DNA of 64,000 nucleotides. It comes from Paracoccus aurantiacus. Lineage in GTDB: Bacteria > Pseudomonadota > Alphaproteobacteria > Rhodobacterales > Rhodobacteraceae. This document shows positions 35,958 through 44,184 of the stretch, piece after piece (position 1 is the first letter of the stretch; each line of letters begins with the position of its first letter). The stretch covers positions 124,001-188,000 of the forward strand of contig NZ_VOPL01000001.1 in the NCBI RefSeq assembly GCF_007993065.1. Direction: 5' to 3'. The notes under the pieces are model-generated. The model was not told the DNA's origin and did not search any database. It saw only the letters and a list, made by a program, of their open reading frames with translations. A program made the translations under genes and the position numbers.

Positions 35958-37335
35958 GAAGCGGCTTTCGCAGCCCAAGCGGGCGGGGCGGGCGGATGAA
36001 CTGGCCATTGCCGGGCTGGGCCAGCACATCGGTGCCGTCGAAGACCTGCTGCCCGCGCAGCCATGTGCCCGCGACAGACCACGGCAATTCGATCCCGTCA
36101 TAGGGCGACCAGCCCGCGATGGAATGGCGGCTGTCCTTCGCATCATAGACCTGCGCCACGGGTTCCAGAACCATCAGGTCGGCGTCGCGACCCACCGCGA
36201 TCCCACCCTTGCGGTCGTCGATGCGGAAATGGCGCGCCGGGTTTTCGGCCATCAGCTTCGCTGCCCAAGTCAGCGGAATGCCGCGTTCCAGCGCGCCTTT
36301 GACGAACAGCGGCACCATCACCTCCAACCCCGGCACGCCAGAGGCGTTTTTCAGCATGTCGGGGTTGGTCTTGCGATCCTCGGACCAGCTGACATGATCG
36401 GTTGACACCATGCTGACATTGCCCGCCGCAACATGACGCCAGAGGCTTTCGACTTCGGCCCGAGGACGGATCGGCGGGTTGATCTTGGCCTTGCCGCCAA
36501 GGCGGGCAACATCGTTTTCCTCGTCCAGCACCAGATAGTGAATGCAGCATTCGATGGTCGCCAGATCGCCGCCGTCACGGTACTGGCGCGCGATCTCATA
36601 GCCGCGACCAAGCGAGCAATGTACGACATGGGCCGGGCAGCCGGTTGCGTGGCCGGTTTCATAAATCTGCTGCAGCGCCAGAATTTCCGTCATCGGCGGG
36701 CGCGACAGCCCGTGCGCGCGCCAATCGGTGATCTGCATCGCCTCGACTTGCGCAATCGCCTCGCGCACGAAAGCGTCGTCTTCGTTATGCACCCCCGCCG
36801 CCAGCCCGGTCTTCGCGACTTCGGCGAAGCAGGCCATCAGCAGCGCAGGCGGAATGCGGGGAAATCGTTTCGGATCAGTGCCGAAGGTCGAAAACTTGAA
36901 GCCGCAGACACCGGCATCGGCCTGTTCGATGATGCGCGCGGGGCCTTCGGTCGGGTCGATGGTGCCATAGATTGCCACGTCCACCCGCGCCTCTGCCTCG
37001 GCCAGTGCGGCCTTTCGGGCGACGGCTGCGGCAGAACAGATCAGATCGCCCTCATCATAAGGCATGTCAACAATTGTGGTGACCCCACCCGATGCGGCTG
37101 CGGCGGTGGATGCGGCAAAGCCTTCCGCGCCCTTCTGCGACAGCGAATGCACCTGTGCATCGACGGCACCCGGCAGAATCATTGCCGCGCCAAGATCGTG
37201 GCGCTCGCGCCCCGCCGGGGCCGCGCCTTCGCCGATCATCGCGACGCGGCCATCGCGGACGGCGACGAAACCGGCGGGAATCTCTTGGTCCGTCAGGATC
37301 ACGCGGCCGGACAGGACCAGGTCGAAATCGGACAT
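35950..37335 (-). CDS. cyclic amidohydrolase, hydantoinase/allantoinase-like
   Basis: A 461-residue TIM-barrel amidohydrolase and the first gene of the operon. Likely metal ligands are His in VDAQVHS, the carbamylated Lys in CGFKFSTFG, His in HNEDD, His in HVVHCS and Asp in VSTDHVS. The first His of the usual H-x-H pair is Gln here (DAQVHS), as in some dihydroorotase-like proteins, so the metal centre may be altered. Expected substrate: hydantoin-5-propionate, opened to N-carbamoyl-glutamate. GGAG lies 9 bases before the ATG, and a promoter plus inverted repeat lie further upstream. Confidence 0.86.
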   Translation of the reverse strand: MSDFDLVLSGRVILTDQEIPAGFVAVRDGRVAMIGEGAAPAGRERHDLGAAMILPGAVDAQVHSLSQKGAEGFAASTAAAASGGVTTIVDMPYDEGDLICSAAAVARKAALAEAEARVDVAIYGTIDPTEGPARIIEQADAGVCGFKFSTFGTDPKRFPRIPPALLMACFAEVAKTGLAAGVHNEDDAFVREAIAQVEAMQITDWRAHGLSRPPMTEILALQQIYETGHATGCPAHVVHCSLGRGYEIARQYRDGGDLATIECCIHYLVLDEENDVARLGGKAKINPPIRPRAEVESLWRHVAAGNVSMVSTDHVSWSEDRKTNPDMLKNASGVPGLEVMVPLFVKGALERGIPLTWAAKLMAENPARHFRIDDRKGGIAVGRDADLMVLEPVAQVYDAKDSRHSIAGWSPYDGIELPWSVAGTWLRGQQVFDGTDVLAQPGNGQFIRPPRPLGLRKPLHA

Positions 37336-37351
37336 TCGCGCGCTCCGTTCA

Positions 37352-37364
37352 AGGGTAACACCCT
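37352..37364. promoter_or_regulatory. small inverted repeat upstream of the thiohydantoin operon, candidate operator
   Basis: AGGGT-AAC-ACCCT, a perfect 5-bp inverted repeat, lies 17 bp upstream of the hydantoinase ATG and directly after the predicted -10 box on the minus strand. Its placement suits a repressor site overlapping the transcription start. No regulator gene is adjacent, so the binding protein is unknown. Confidence 0.35.
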
Positions 37365-37365
37365 A

Positions 37366-37393
37366 CTGATAGCGCAATGATTTGCCGCGACAA
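37366..37393 (-). promoter_or_regulatory. candidate promoter of the hydantoinase-carbamoylase-DUF917-urocanase operon
   Basis: On the minus strand TTGTCG (37393-37388) and TATCAG (37371-37366) are separated by 16 bp; each box matches the sigma-70 consensus at four of six positions. The -35 box overlaps the loop and right arm of the hairpin at 37381-37409. Confidence 0.35.
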
Positions 37394-37409
37394 GGGCGGC
37401 TGCGGCAAA
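37381..37409. repeat. 8-bp inverted repeat in the hydantoinase/malic enzyme divergent region
   Basis: TTTGCCGC (37381-37388) and GCGGCAAA (37402-37409) are perfect reverse complements around a 13-base loop. It lies in the shared upstream region, so it may be an operator or part of the maeB leader. Function is unknown. Confidence 0.45.
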
Positions 37410-37486
37410 ACTGGGCATTGCAAATCCTGTCCAGAAGTTGCGGAATTGACGCAAGGAAAAGCGTTCGCGCGCAAAGGAGGGACGAC

Positions 37487-39760
37487 ATGCCAGCCGACGA
37501 TATCGCCAATGACCGCCGCCAGGAGGCGCTGGATTACCACGAATTCCCCAAACCGGGTAAGCTGGAGATCCGCGCAACAAAGCCCATGGATACCGGGCGC
37601 GACCTGTCGAACGCCTATTCCCCCGGTGTCGCCGATGCCTGTCTGGAGATCGAGAAGAATCCGCTGGATGCGATGCGCTATACCGCGAAATCGAATCTGG
37701 TCGCGGTGATCTCGAACGGGACGGCGGTGCTTGGCTTGGGCAATATCGGCGCGCAGGCATCGAAGCCGGTGATGGAAGGCAAGGCGGTCCTTTTCAAGAA
37801 ATTCGCCGGCGTCGATTGCTTCGATATCGAGGTGAACGAGACCGATCCCGAAAAGCTGGCCGATCTGGTCTGCAAGCTGGAACCGACCTTTGGCGCGGTG
37901 AACCTTGAAGATATCAAGGCCCCCGACTGCTTTCTGGTCGAACGGCTGTGCAAGGAACGGATGAATATTCCGGTTTTCCATGACGACCAGCACGGCACCG
38001 CGATTGTCGCAGCGGCCGCGGCCAGCAACGCGATGCGTCTGTCGGGCAAGAAATTCGAGGATATCAAGGTCGTGGCGCTTGGCGCAGGTGCGGCCGGGAT
38101 CGCCTGCCTGAAGATGCTGATGGTGATGGGCGTCCGGCAGGACAATATCACCATGCTGGACAGCAAGGGCGTCGTGCATACGGGGCGCAACGATCTGAAC
38201 CCCGAAAAGCAGGAATTCGCCCGCGATACCGAACTGCGCACCACGATAGAGGCGATGAAGGGCGCGGATCTGTTCCTTGGCGTTTCCGGCCCCGGCCTTC
38301 TGACGCGCGAGATGGTGGCGCAGATGGCCGACAGGCCGATCATCTTCGCGCTTGCGAACCCGACGCCGGAAATCATGCCGGAAGAGGCCCGCGCCGCCGC
38401 CCCGAACGCCCTGATTGCGACCGGCCGCAGCGATTATCCCAATCAGGTCAACAACGTCCTGTGTTTCCCCTTCATCTTCCGCGGTGCGCTGGATACCGGC
38501 GCGACCCAGATCAATGACGAGATGAAGGTGGCCTGCGTCGAAGCTATTGCGGCCCTTGCCCGCGAAACCACCTCGGCCGAGGTCGGGCAGGCCTACCGGG
38601 GCGAGGTGCTGACCTTCGGGCCGGAATACCTGATCCCGAAACCATTCGATCCGCGCCTGCTGCCGACCATCGCCACCGCCGTTGCGAAAGCCGCGATGGA
38701 ATCGGGCGTGGCCACCCGAGAGCTTGATCTGGACGATTACACCCGCCGCCTGCAGGGTCGCGTCTATCGCAGCTACAATATCATGCGCAGCGTGTTCGAG
38801 GCCGACCGGATGGCCCGCCGCAGGCTGGTCTTTGCCGAGGGCGAGGATGAACGCATCCTGCATACCGCCAGCCAGTTGATCGAGGAAGGTCACGACACCC
38901 CCATCCTGATCGGCCGGCCAGAGGTGATCCAGCAAAGGCTCGACCGCGAGGGCATCCGGCTGGATCTGGACCGGATCGAGGTCATCAACCCCGAAAGCGA
39001 CGCGCGCTATCGCGATTACTGGACCGCCTATCACAAGCTGATGCGGCGTCAGGGTGTCTCGCCCGACCTCGCGCGCGCAATCATCCGCACCAATACGACG
39101 GCAATCGCGGCGATGATGGTGCATCTGGGTGCGGCGGACGCGATGATCTGCGGGACGTTCGGCGAATATCGCTGGCATCTGCGCTATGTCAGCGAAATCC
39201 TCGCGCGCGGGAATGCGCATCCGGTCGGGGCGCTGTCGCTGATCATCCTGGATCGCGGGCCGCTGTTCATTGCCGATACGCAGGTCCATCTGGACCCGAC
39301 GCCGCAGCAGATTGCCGAAACCGTCATCGGTGCCGCCCGCCATATCCGCCGCTTCGGGGTCGAACCCAAGATCGCGCTGTGTTCCGCATCTCAGTTCGGC
39401 AATCTCGACACCGATACCAGCCGGAACATGCGCGCGGCGATGGAAATTCTGGACGGGATGGATCTCGATTTCGAATATGAGGGCGAGATGCCTGCCGATC
39501 TGGCGCTTGACCCGGAACTGCGCGAGAAACTCTATCCCGAAGGGCGGCTGACCGGGAAGGCAAACGGCCTTGTCTATGCCAATGCCGAAATCGCCAATGC
39601 GGCGCGCAATATGCTGCGTTCGGTCGCGGGCGGGCTGGAGGTCGGGCCGATCCTGATGGGGATGGAAAACCGCGCCCATATCGTGACGCCGGGCATTACC
39701 GTGCGCGGGCTGATGAATATCTCGGCCCTCGCCGGGACGAACGTGTCCAGCTATAGCTGA
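37487..39760 (+). CDS. maeB: NADP-dependent malic enzyme with C-terminal phosphotransacetylase-like domain
   Basis: A 757-residue fused enzyme of the MaeB type that decarboxylates malate to pyruvate. ATG 37487 follows AAAGGAGG at 37473-37480; the frame open from 37382 has no ribosome site. The N-terminal malic domain carries SPGVADACLEIEKNP, KSNLVAVISNGTAVLGLGNI and the metal/acid segment FHDDQHGTA, and the NADP fold is at VVALGAGAAGIACL. From about residue 430 a phosphotransacetylase-like domain follows (RLVFAEGEDERIL), which is normally regulatory, sensing acetyl-CoA. It ends at a clear hairpin terminator. Confidence 0.95.
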   Translation: MPADDIANDRRQEALDYHEFPKPGKLEIRATKPMDTGRDLSNAYSPGVADACLEIEKNPLDAMRYTAKSNLVAVISNGTAVLGLGNIGAQASKPVMEGKAVLFKKFAGVDCFDIEVNETDPEKLADLVCKLEPTFGAVNLEDIKAPDCFLVERLCKERMNIPVFHDDQHGTAIVAAAAASNAMRLSGKKFEDIKVVALGAGAAGIACLKMLMVMGVRQDNITMLDSKGVVHTGRNDLNPEKQEFARDTELRTTIEAMKGADLFLGVSGPGLLTREMVAQMADRPIIFALANPTPEIMPEEARAAAPNALIATGRSDYPNQVNNVLCFPFIFRGALDTGATQINDEMKVACVEAIAALARETTSAEVGQAYRGEVLTFGPEYLIPKPFDPRLLPTIATAVAKAAMESGVATRELDLDDYTRRLQGRVYRSYNIMRSVFEADRMARRRLVFAEGEDERILHTASQLIEEGHDTPILIGRPEVIQQRLDREGIRLDLDRIEVINPESDARYRDYWTAYHKLMRRQGVSPDLARAIIRTNTTAIAAMMVHLGAADAMICGTFGEYRWHLRYVSEILARGNAHPVGALSLIILDRGPLFIADTQVHLDPTPQQIAETVIGAARHIRRFGVEPKIALCSASQFGNLDTDTSRNMRAAMEILDGMDLDFEYEGEMPADLALDPELREKLYPEGRLTGKANGLVYANAEIANAARNMLRSVAGGLEVGPILMGMENRAHIVTPGITVRGLMNISALAGTNVSSYS

Positions 39761-39770
39761 CGACAACCTG

Positions 39771-39799
39771 CACAGCCGGCAGGCAACGCGCCGGCTGTG
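39771..39799 (+). terminator. hairpin terminator after maeB
   Basis: Arms CACAGCCGGC (39771-39780) and GCCGGCTGTG (39790-39799) form a perfect 10-bp stem with a 9-base loop, starting 10 bp after the maeB stop. Only a short pyrimidine tract (TCCGCTTCCCC) follows, so termination may be partial. Confidence 0.65.
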
Positions 39800-39890
39800 T
39801 CCGCTTCCCCATCGCATCACGGCATTATCGCCCTTACCCAGTCACCCGGATTCGGGCTAGGCTTGGCGCAAACGCCTGAGGGGACGGGGC

Positions 39891-41150
39891 ATGACCGAAT
39901 TTGCAATCATCTGGGACTGGATCGGCTTTGCGGTCCGCTGGGTCCATGTCATCACCGCCATCGCCTGGATCGGGTCGAGCTTCTATTTCATCGCGCTCGA
40001 TCTTGGGCTGCGCAAATCGCCGCATCTGCCGCCGGGCGCGCATGGCGAGGAATGGCAGGTTCACGGCGGCGGTTTCTATCACATCCAGAAATATCTGGTC
40101 GCACCGGAAAACATGCCGGACCACCTGATCTGGTTCAAATGGGAAAGCTATTCGACATGGCTGTCGGGCGCGGCACTGCTGATGATCGTCTACTGGGTCG
40201 GGGGCGAGCTGTTCCTGATCGACCCCGCCAAGGCTGACCTGGCGCTGTGGCAGGGGATCATCATTTCCGCGCTGTCCCTGTCGGTCGGCTGGCTGGTCTA
40301 TGACTTTCTGTGCAAATCCCCGCTTGGTGAACGCCCGACGCTGCTGATGCTGCTGTTATTCGGGCTGCTGGTCGTCATGGGCTACGGATATAATCAGATA
40401 TTCACGGGCCGTGCGACCATGCTGCATCTGGGTGCGTTCACCGCCACGATCATGACGGCCAACGTGTTCTTCATCATCATGCCGAACCAGCGCATCGTGG
40501 TGAAAGACCTGCAGGAGGGCCGCAAGCCTGACCCGAAATACGGTAAGATCGCCAAGCTGCGCTCGACCCATAACAACTACCTGACGCTGCCGGTCATCTT
40601 CCTGATGCTGTCAACGCACTACCCGCTGGCCTTCGCGACCGAATATAACTGGCTGATCGCCGCGCTGATCTTCCTGATGGGCGTCACGATCCGGCATTTC
40701 TTCAATACCATGCATTCGGGCGGCGGCATGAAGTGGTGGACATGGGCTGTCACCGCCATGCTGTTCATCGGGGTAATGTGGCTGTCGACCGCGCCCTTGT
40801 GGCAGTCGAGCTATGAGGCGTCAGAGTCGCGCACCCTTTCGCCAGCGCAGCAGAAATTCGCCGATGCGGCGGGTTTCGATCAGGTCATGAACATCGTCCC
40901 CGGTCGTTGTGCGATGTGCCACGCGAGAGAGCCGGGCTATGAAGGCATTCATCGTGCCCCAAAGGATCTGCTGCTGGAAACGCCAGACGACGTGACCCGC
41001 GCGGCCCGCCAGATTTATCTGCAGGCCGGGCTGACGCAGGCCATGCCGCCGGTGAATGTCAGCTTCATGGAACCTGAGGAGCGTCAGGCGATTGTCGATT
41101 GGTATCGCGCCGCAACCGGGCTGGAGCCGCGCAAGCTCGCCGTGAACTGA
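39891..41150 (+). CDS. puuD: urate hydroxylase PuuD, membrane cytochrome-c-type urate oxidase
   Basis: A 419-residue protein with about eight membrane spans (former DUF989) fused to a C-terminal cytochrome c domain. The membrane part starts WDWIGFAVRWVHVITAIAWI and includes HGGGFYHIQKY, typical of the family. The single haem site CAMCH is at residues 340-344. PuuD oxidises urate to 5-hydroxyisourate and passes electrons to the respiratory chain, in place of the soluble oxygen-dependent uricase. No HIU hydrolase or OHCU decarboxylase gene lies in the window. Start at 39891 follows GAGGGGACGGGGC. Confidence 0.92.
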   Translation: MTEFAIIWDWIGFAVRWVHVITAIAWIGSSFYFIALDLGLRKSPHLPPGAHGEEWQVHGGGFYHIQKYLVAPENMPDHLIWFKWESYSTWLSGAALLMIVYWVGGELFLIDPAKADLALWQGIIISALSLSVGWLVYDFLCKSPLGERPTLLMLLLFGLLVVMGYGYNQIFTGRATMLHLGAFTATIMTANVFFIIMPNQRIVVKDLQEGRKPDPKYGKIAKLRSTHNNYLTLPVIFLMLSTHYPLAFATEYNWLIAALIFLMGVTIRHFFNTMHSGGGMKWWTWAVTAMLFIGVMWLSTAPLWQSSYEASESRTLSPAQQKFADAAGFDQVMNIVPGRCAMCHAREPGYEGIHRAPKDLLLETPDDVTRAARQIYLQAGLTQAMPPVNVSFMEPEERQAIVDWYRAATGLEPRKLAVN

Positions 41151-41183
41151 GGCCGCGGCTGTCCTGCGGCGTAGTCATACATT

Positions 41184-41212
41184 GTCACACAGGTGACGCG
41201 ACGCCTGTCACC
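41184..41212. promoter_or_regulatory. cluster of alternating GTCAC/GTGAC half-sites upstream of manC
   Basis: TGTCAC (41184-41189), GGTGAC (41192-41197) and GTCACC (41207-41212) form overlapping inverted repeats: GTCAC-3 bp-GGTGAC and GGTGAC-9 bp-GTCACC. They lie between puuD and manC. They could be a regulator site for manC or a weak hairpin ending puuD; the sequence alone does not decide. Confidence 0.3.
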
Positions 41213-41322
41213 CTGCGCGACCGGCGGCGGGACAGAAGCAATTGCCTCGGGTGAATGGGGCGCGTAATCATTCCAGCGGCGAAAGTGCCTTGGGTGGGCC
41301 GGTTCAAGAAATTGCAGGTAAT

Positions 41323-42798
41323 ATGAAGATCACAGACGTTTCCATCGTTCCGGTCCTGCTGAGTGGCGGATCTGGCACAAGGCTTTGGCCGCTGTCCCGC
41401 AAGTCATATCCGAAGCAATTCGCGCCGCTTCTTGGCGATCTGACACTGTTTCAGCAGGCCGCCTTGCGTTTCGCTCCGGACGCGTCTCAGGCCGGTGCAA
41501 GCCCTGCTTTCAGCGCACCGCTGGTGGTGACGGGGTCAGATTTTCGCTTCATCGTCGTCGAGCAGCTTGCTGAACTGGGCATAGATCCCGGTGCGGTCAT
41601 CATCGAACCCGAGGGGCGCAATACCGCCCCTGCGATCCTGACGGCCGCATTCTATCTGATGGCGCGCGACCCTGATGCGATCATGCTGGTCGCGCCGTCC
41701 GATCACGCGATCCCGGATGCGCTTGCATTTCGCGAGGCGGTCGGGCGGGGCCTGCCAGCGGTCGAAAAAGGGCGCATCGTCACCTTCGGGATAACGCCTG
41801 ACCGGGCCGAAACCGGCTATGGCTATGTTGAACTCGGCGCGCGGCCCGCCGCGTCGGAAGGCCCTGTCGATCTTGTGCGTTTTGTCGAAAAGCCGGATTC
41901 CGCGCGCGCGGAAGCCATGTGCGCATCGGGAAATTTTCTGTGGAATGCCGGAATATTTCTGGCCCGCGCGGCAGATATGGTCGAGGCATTTCGCCTGCAT
42001 GCGCCCGATGTTGTCGACCCGGTCGCAGAGGCACTGAAAAAGGCCACCGCCGATCTGGGCTTTCTCAGGCTTGCCCCCGAGGAATACGCACGCGTGCCGT
42101 CAATCTCGGTCGATTACGCCGTGATGGAGAAGGCCGATAACCTTGCCGTTGTGCCGTTTTCGGCCGGGTGGTCAGATCTTGGCGGCTGGGACGCGGTCTG
42201 GAGAGAGCAGGGCGCGGACGCGGATGGTGTCGCGCTGACCGGACCGGCTGAAGCGATTGGCTGCACCGATACGTTGTTGCGTGCCGAAAGCGATGCTCAG
42301 GTTCTTGTCGGCATCGGCTTGGATAATATCGTTGCCGTTGCCATGCCGGATGCGGTTCTGGTCGCGCCCAAGGATCGCGCGCAGGATGTGAAACTTGCGG
42401 TAGAGCTTCTGAAGAAGCGGGGGCGCGCGCAGGCCGAAACGCTGCCGCGCGACTATCGCCCGTGGGGCTGGTATGAAACACTGGTTCTCGGCCCGCGCTT
42501 TCAGGTCAAGCGCATCGTCGTCCATCCCGGCGCGGCACTCAGCTTGCAAAGCCACCACCACCGCGCCGAACACTGGATCGTGGTCGAGGGGACGGCAAAG
42601 GTCACGATTGACGATACGACTCAACTCGTGACCGAAAACCAGTCGGTCTATATCCCGCTTGGGGCGGTTCACCGTATGGAAAATCCCGGCAAGGTTCCCA
42701 TGGTCCTGATCGAAGTTCAGACCGGCACTTATCTGGGCGAGGATGACATCATTCGATACGAGGATGTCTATGCGCGCGGGCAGGGGGCCAAAGGCTGA
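41323..42798 (+). CDS. manC: mannose-1-phosphate guanylyltransferase / mannose-6-phosphate isomerase
   Basis: A 491-residue bifunctional enzyme (ManC/AlgA/CpsB) making GDP-mannose for polysaccharide synthesis. ATG 41323 places the nucleotidyltransferase signature LLSGGSGTRLWPLSRKSYPK near residue 13; an ATG at 41242 would add a non-conserved extension. The C-terminal cupin (RPWGWYE, LSLQSHHHRAEHWIVVEG) is the type II phosphomannose isomerase with the metal-binding histidines. Its TGA overlaps the manB ATG by one base, so both enzymes of the GDP-mannose route are coupled. Confidence 0.95.
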   Translation: MKITDVSIVPVLLSGGSGTRLWPLSRKSYPKQFAPLLGDLTLFQQAALRFAPDASQAGASPAFSAPLVVTGSDFRFIVVEQLAELGIDPGAVIIEPEGRNTAPAILTAAFYLMARDPDAIMLVAPSDHAIPDALAFREAVGRGLPAVEKGRIVTFGITPDRAETGYGYVELGARPAASEGPVDLVRFVEKPDSARAEAMCASGNFLWNAGIFLARAADMVEAFRLHAPDVVDPVAEALKKATADLGFLRLAPEEYARVPSISVDYAVMEKADNLAVVPFSAGWSDLGGWDAVWREQGADADGVALTGPAEAIGCTDTLLRAESDAQVLVGIGLDNIVAVAMPDAVLVAPKDRAQDVKLAVELLKKRGRAQAETLPRDYRPWGWYETLVLGPRFQVKRIVVHPGAALSLQSHHHRAEHWIVVEGTAKVTIDDTTQLVTENQSVYIPLGAVHRMENPGKVPMVLIEVQTGTYLGEDDIIRYEDVYARGQGAKG

Positions 42799-44177
42799 TG
42801 CCGGCTGCGCTGTCCTGTTTCAAGGCTTACGATATCCGGGGACGGCTTGGCACCGATCTGGATGCCGCGATTGCCCGACGTATCGGGCGTGGTTTTGCAC
42901 GCGCGCTGGATGCGAAAAAGGTCGTGCTGGGCCGCGACATTCGCGCGTCGTCGGCGGAACTGGCGTCGGCTGTCGCTGATGCGCTGATCGACGAGGGGGT
43001 CGAGGTGCTGGATCTTGGACTGGCCGGGACCGAAGAGATGTATTTCGCGGTCAGCCATTTCGGCGCGGATGGCGGGATAGAGGTCACCGCCTCGCATAAT
43101 CCGATGGATTATAACGGCATGAAGATGGTGCGCGCGGGCTCTGCGCCGCTCGGGTCGGCAACGGGACTTGATGCTGTGCAGGCGCTGGCGGAGGCCGACG
43201 ATTTCGGCCCCGCGCGCGACGGGGGACGCCTCTGTGACATATCGGCCGAGGCGCGTGCGGCCTATGTCGCGCGCCTGATGAGTTTCATCGACACCGATGC
43301 CCTGCGTCCGCTGAGGATCGTCGTGAATGCCGGCAACGGTGCCGCCGGACCGACCTTCGACGCCATTGCCGATGCACTTGCCGCGCGGAACGCACCGCTT
43401 CGGTTCCTGCGCATACATCATGAGCCCGACGGCAGTTTCCCGAACGGCATTCCGAATCCGCTTCTGCGCGAAAACCAGCCCGCGACGGCGGAAGCCGTGC
43501 GCGCAGCGGATGCGGATATGGGTATCGCCTTTGATGGCGATTTCGACCGCTGCTTCTTCTTCGACGAAACCGGGCGCTTCGTTGATGGCGAATATATTGT
43601 CGGGCTGCTCGCGGCGGCGTTCCTGTCGCGCGAGCCGGGCGCGCGCATCGTCCACGACCCGCGCGTGATCTGGAACACCCGCGACATCGTCGAAAGCGCC
43701 GGCGGCGTCCCGATTCAGTCGCGCACCGGGCATGCGTTTCTGAAAGCGGCCTTGCGCGAACACGATGCGGTTTATGGCGGCGAAATGTCGGCACACCACT
43801 ATTTCCGCGACTTCGTCTTTTGCGACAGCGGTATGATCCCGTGGCTGCTGGTGGCAGAGCTGATGGGCCGCACCGGGCAGCCGCTTTCTGCGCTGGTGGC
43901 CGAACGACGCGCGGCCTTCCCGTCATCCGGTGAGATAAACTTCACGGTTGAGAACGCGGCAGCGATCCGTGACAGGGTCGAGGCGGAATTCGCCCCCGAC
44001 GCGGTCGGACGCGACGACATGGACGGCCTTTCGCTGGATATGGGAAGCTGGCGCTTCAACCTGCGCAGTTCGAATACCGAGCCATTGCTGCGCCTGAATG
44101 TCGAGGCGAGGGGCGACCGTGACCTGCTCGACCGGCAGGTGGCGCGCCTGTCCGCCCTTATCCAGGCCGGCGCATGA
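42798..44177 (+). CDS. manB: phosphomannomutase/phosphoglucomutase
   Basis: A 459-residue alpha-D-phosphohexomutase (ManB/CpsG/AlgC) that converts mannose-6-phosphate to mannose-1-phosphate, the substrate of ManC. The phosphoserine loop is VTASHNPMDYNGMK (Ser in TASHNP), the metal loop is FDGDFDRCFFFD, the sugar-binding loop GGEMSAHHYF, and the phosphate-binding C-terminal loop RSSNTEPLLRLN. It converges with the glycosyltransferase-like gene 7 bp downstream, with no room for a separate terminator. Confidence 0.95.
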   Translation: MPAALSCFKAYDIRGRLGTDLDAAIARRIGRGFARALDAKKVVLGRDIRASSAELASAVADALIDEGVEVLDLGLAGTEEMYFAVSHFGADGGIEVTASHNPMDYNGMKMVRAGSAPLGSATGLDAVQALAEADDFGPARDGGRLCDISAEARAAYVARLMSFIDTDALRPLRIVVNAGNGAAGPTFDAIADALAARNAPLRFLRIHHEPDGSFPNGIPNPLLRENQPATAEAVRAADADMGIAFDGDFDRCFFFDETGRFVDGEYIVGLLAAAFLSREPGARIVHDPRVIWNTRDIVESAGGVPIQSRTGHAFLKAALREHDAVYGGEMSAHHYFRDFVFCDSGMIPWLLVAELMGRTGQPLSALVAERRAAFPSSGEINFTVENAAAIRDRVEAEFAPDAVGRDDMDGLSLDMGSWRFNLRSSNTEPLLRLNVEARGDRDLLDRQVARLSALIQAGA

Positions 44178-44184
44178 CCTGTTA

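Noticed and set aside
34725..37335. Reading the amidohydrolase and M20 genes as an allantoin pathway tied to puuD
   Set aside because: They overlap DUF917 and urocanase genes in one operon on the other strand from puuD, with maeB between. Kept only as an alternative.
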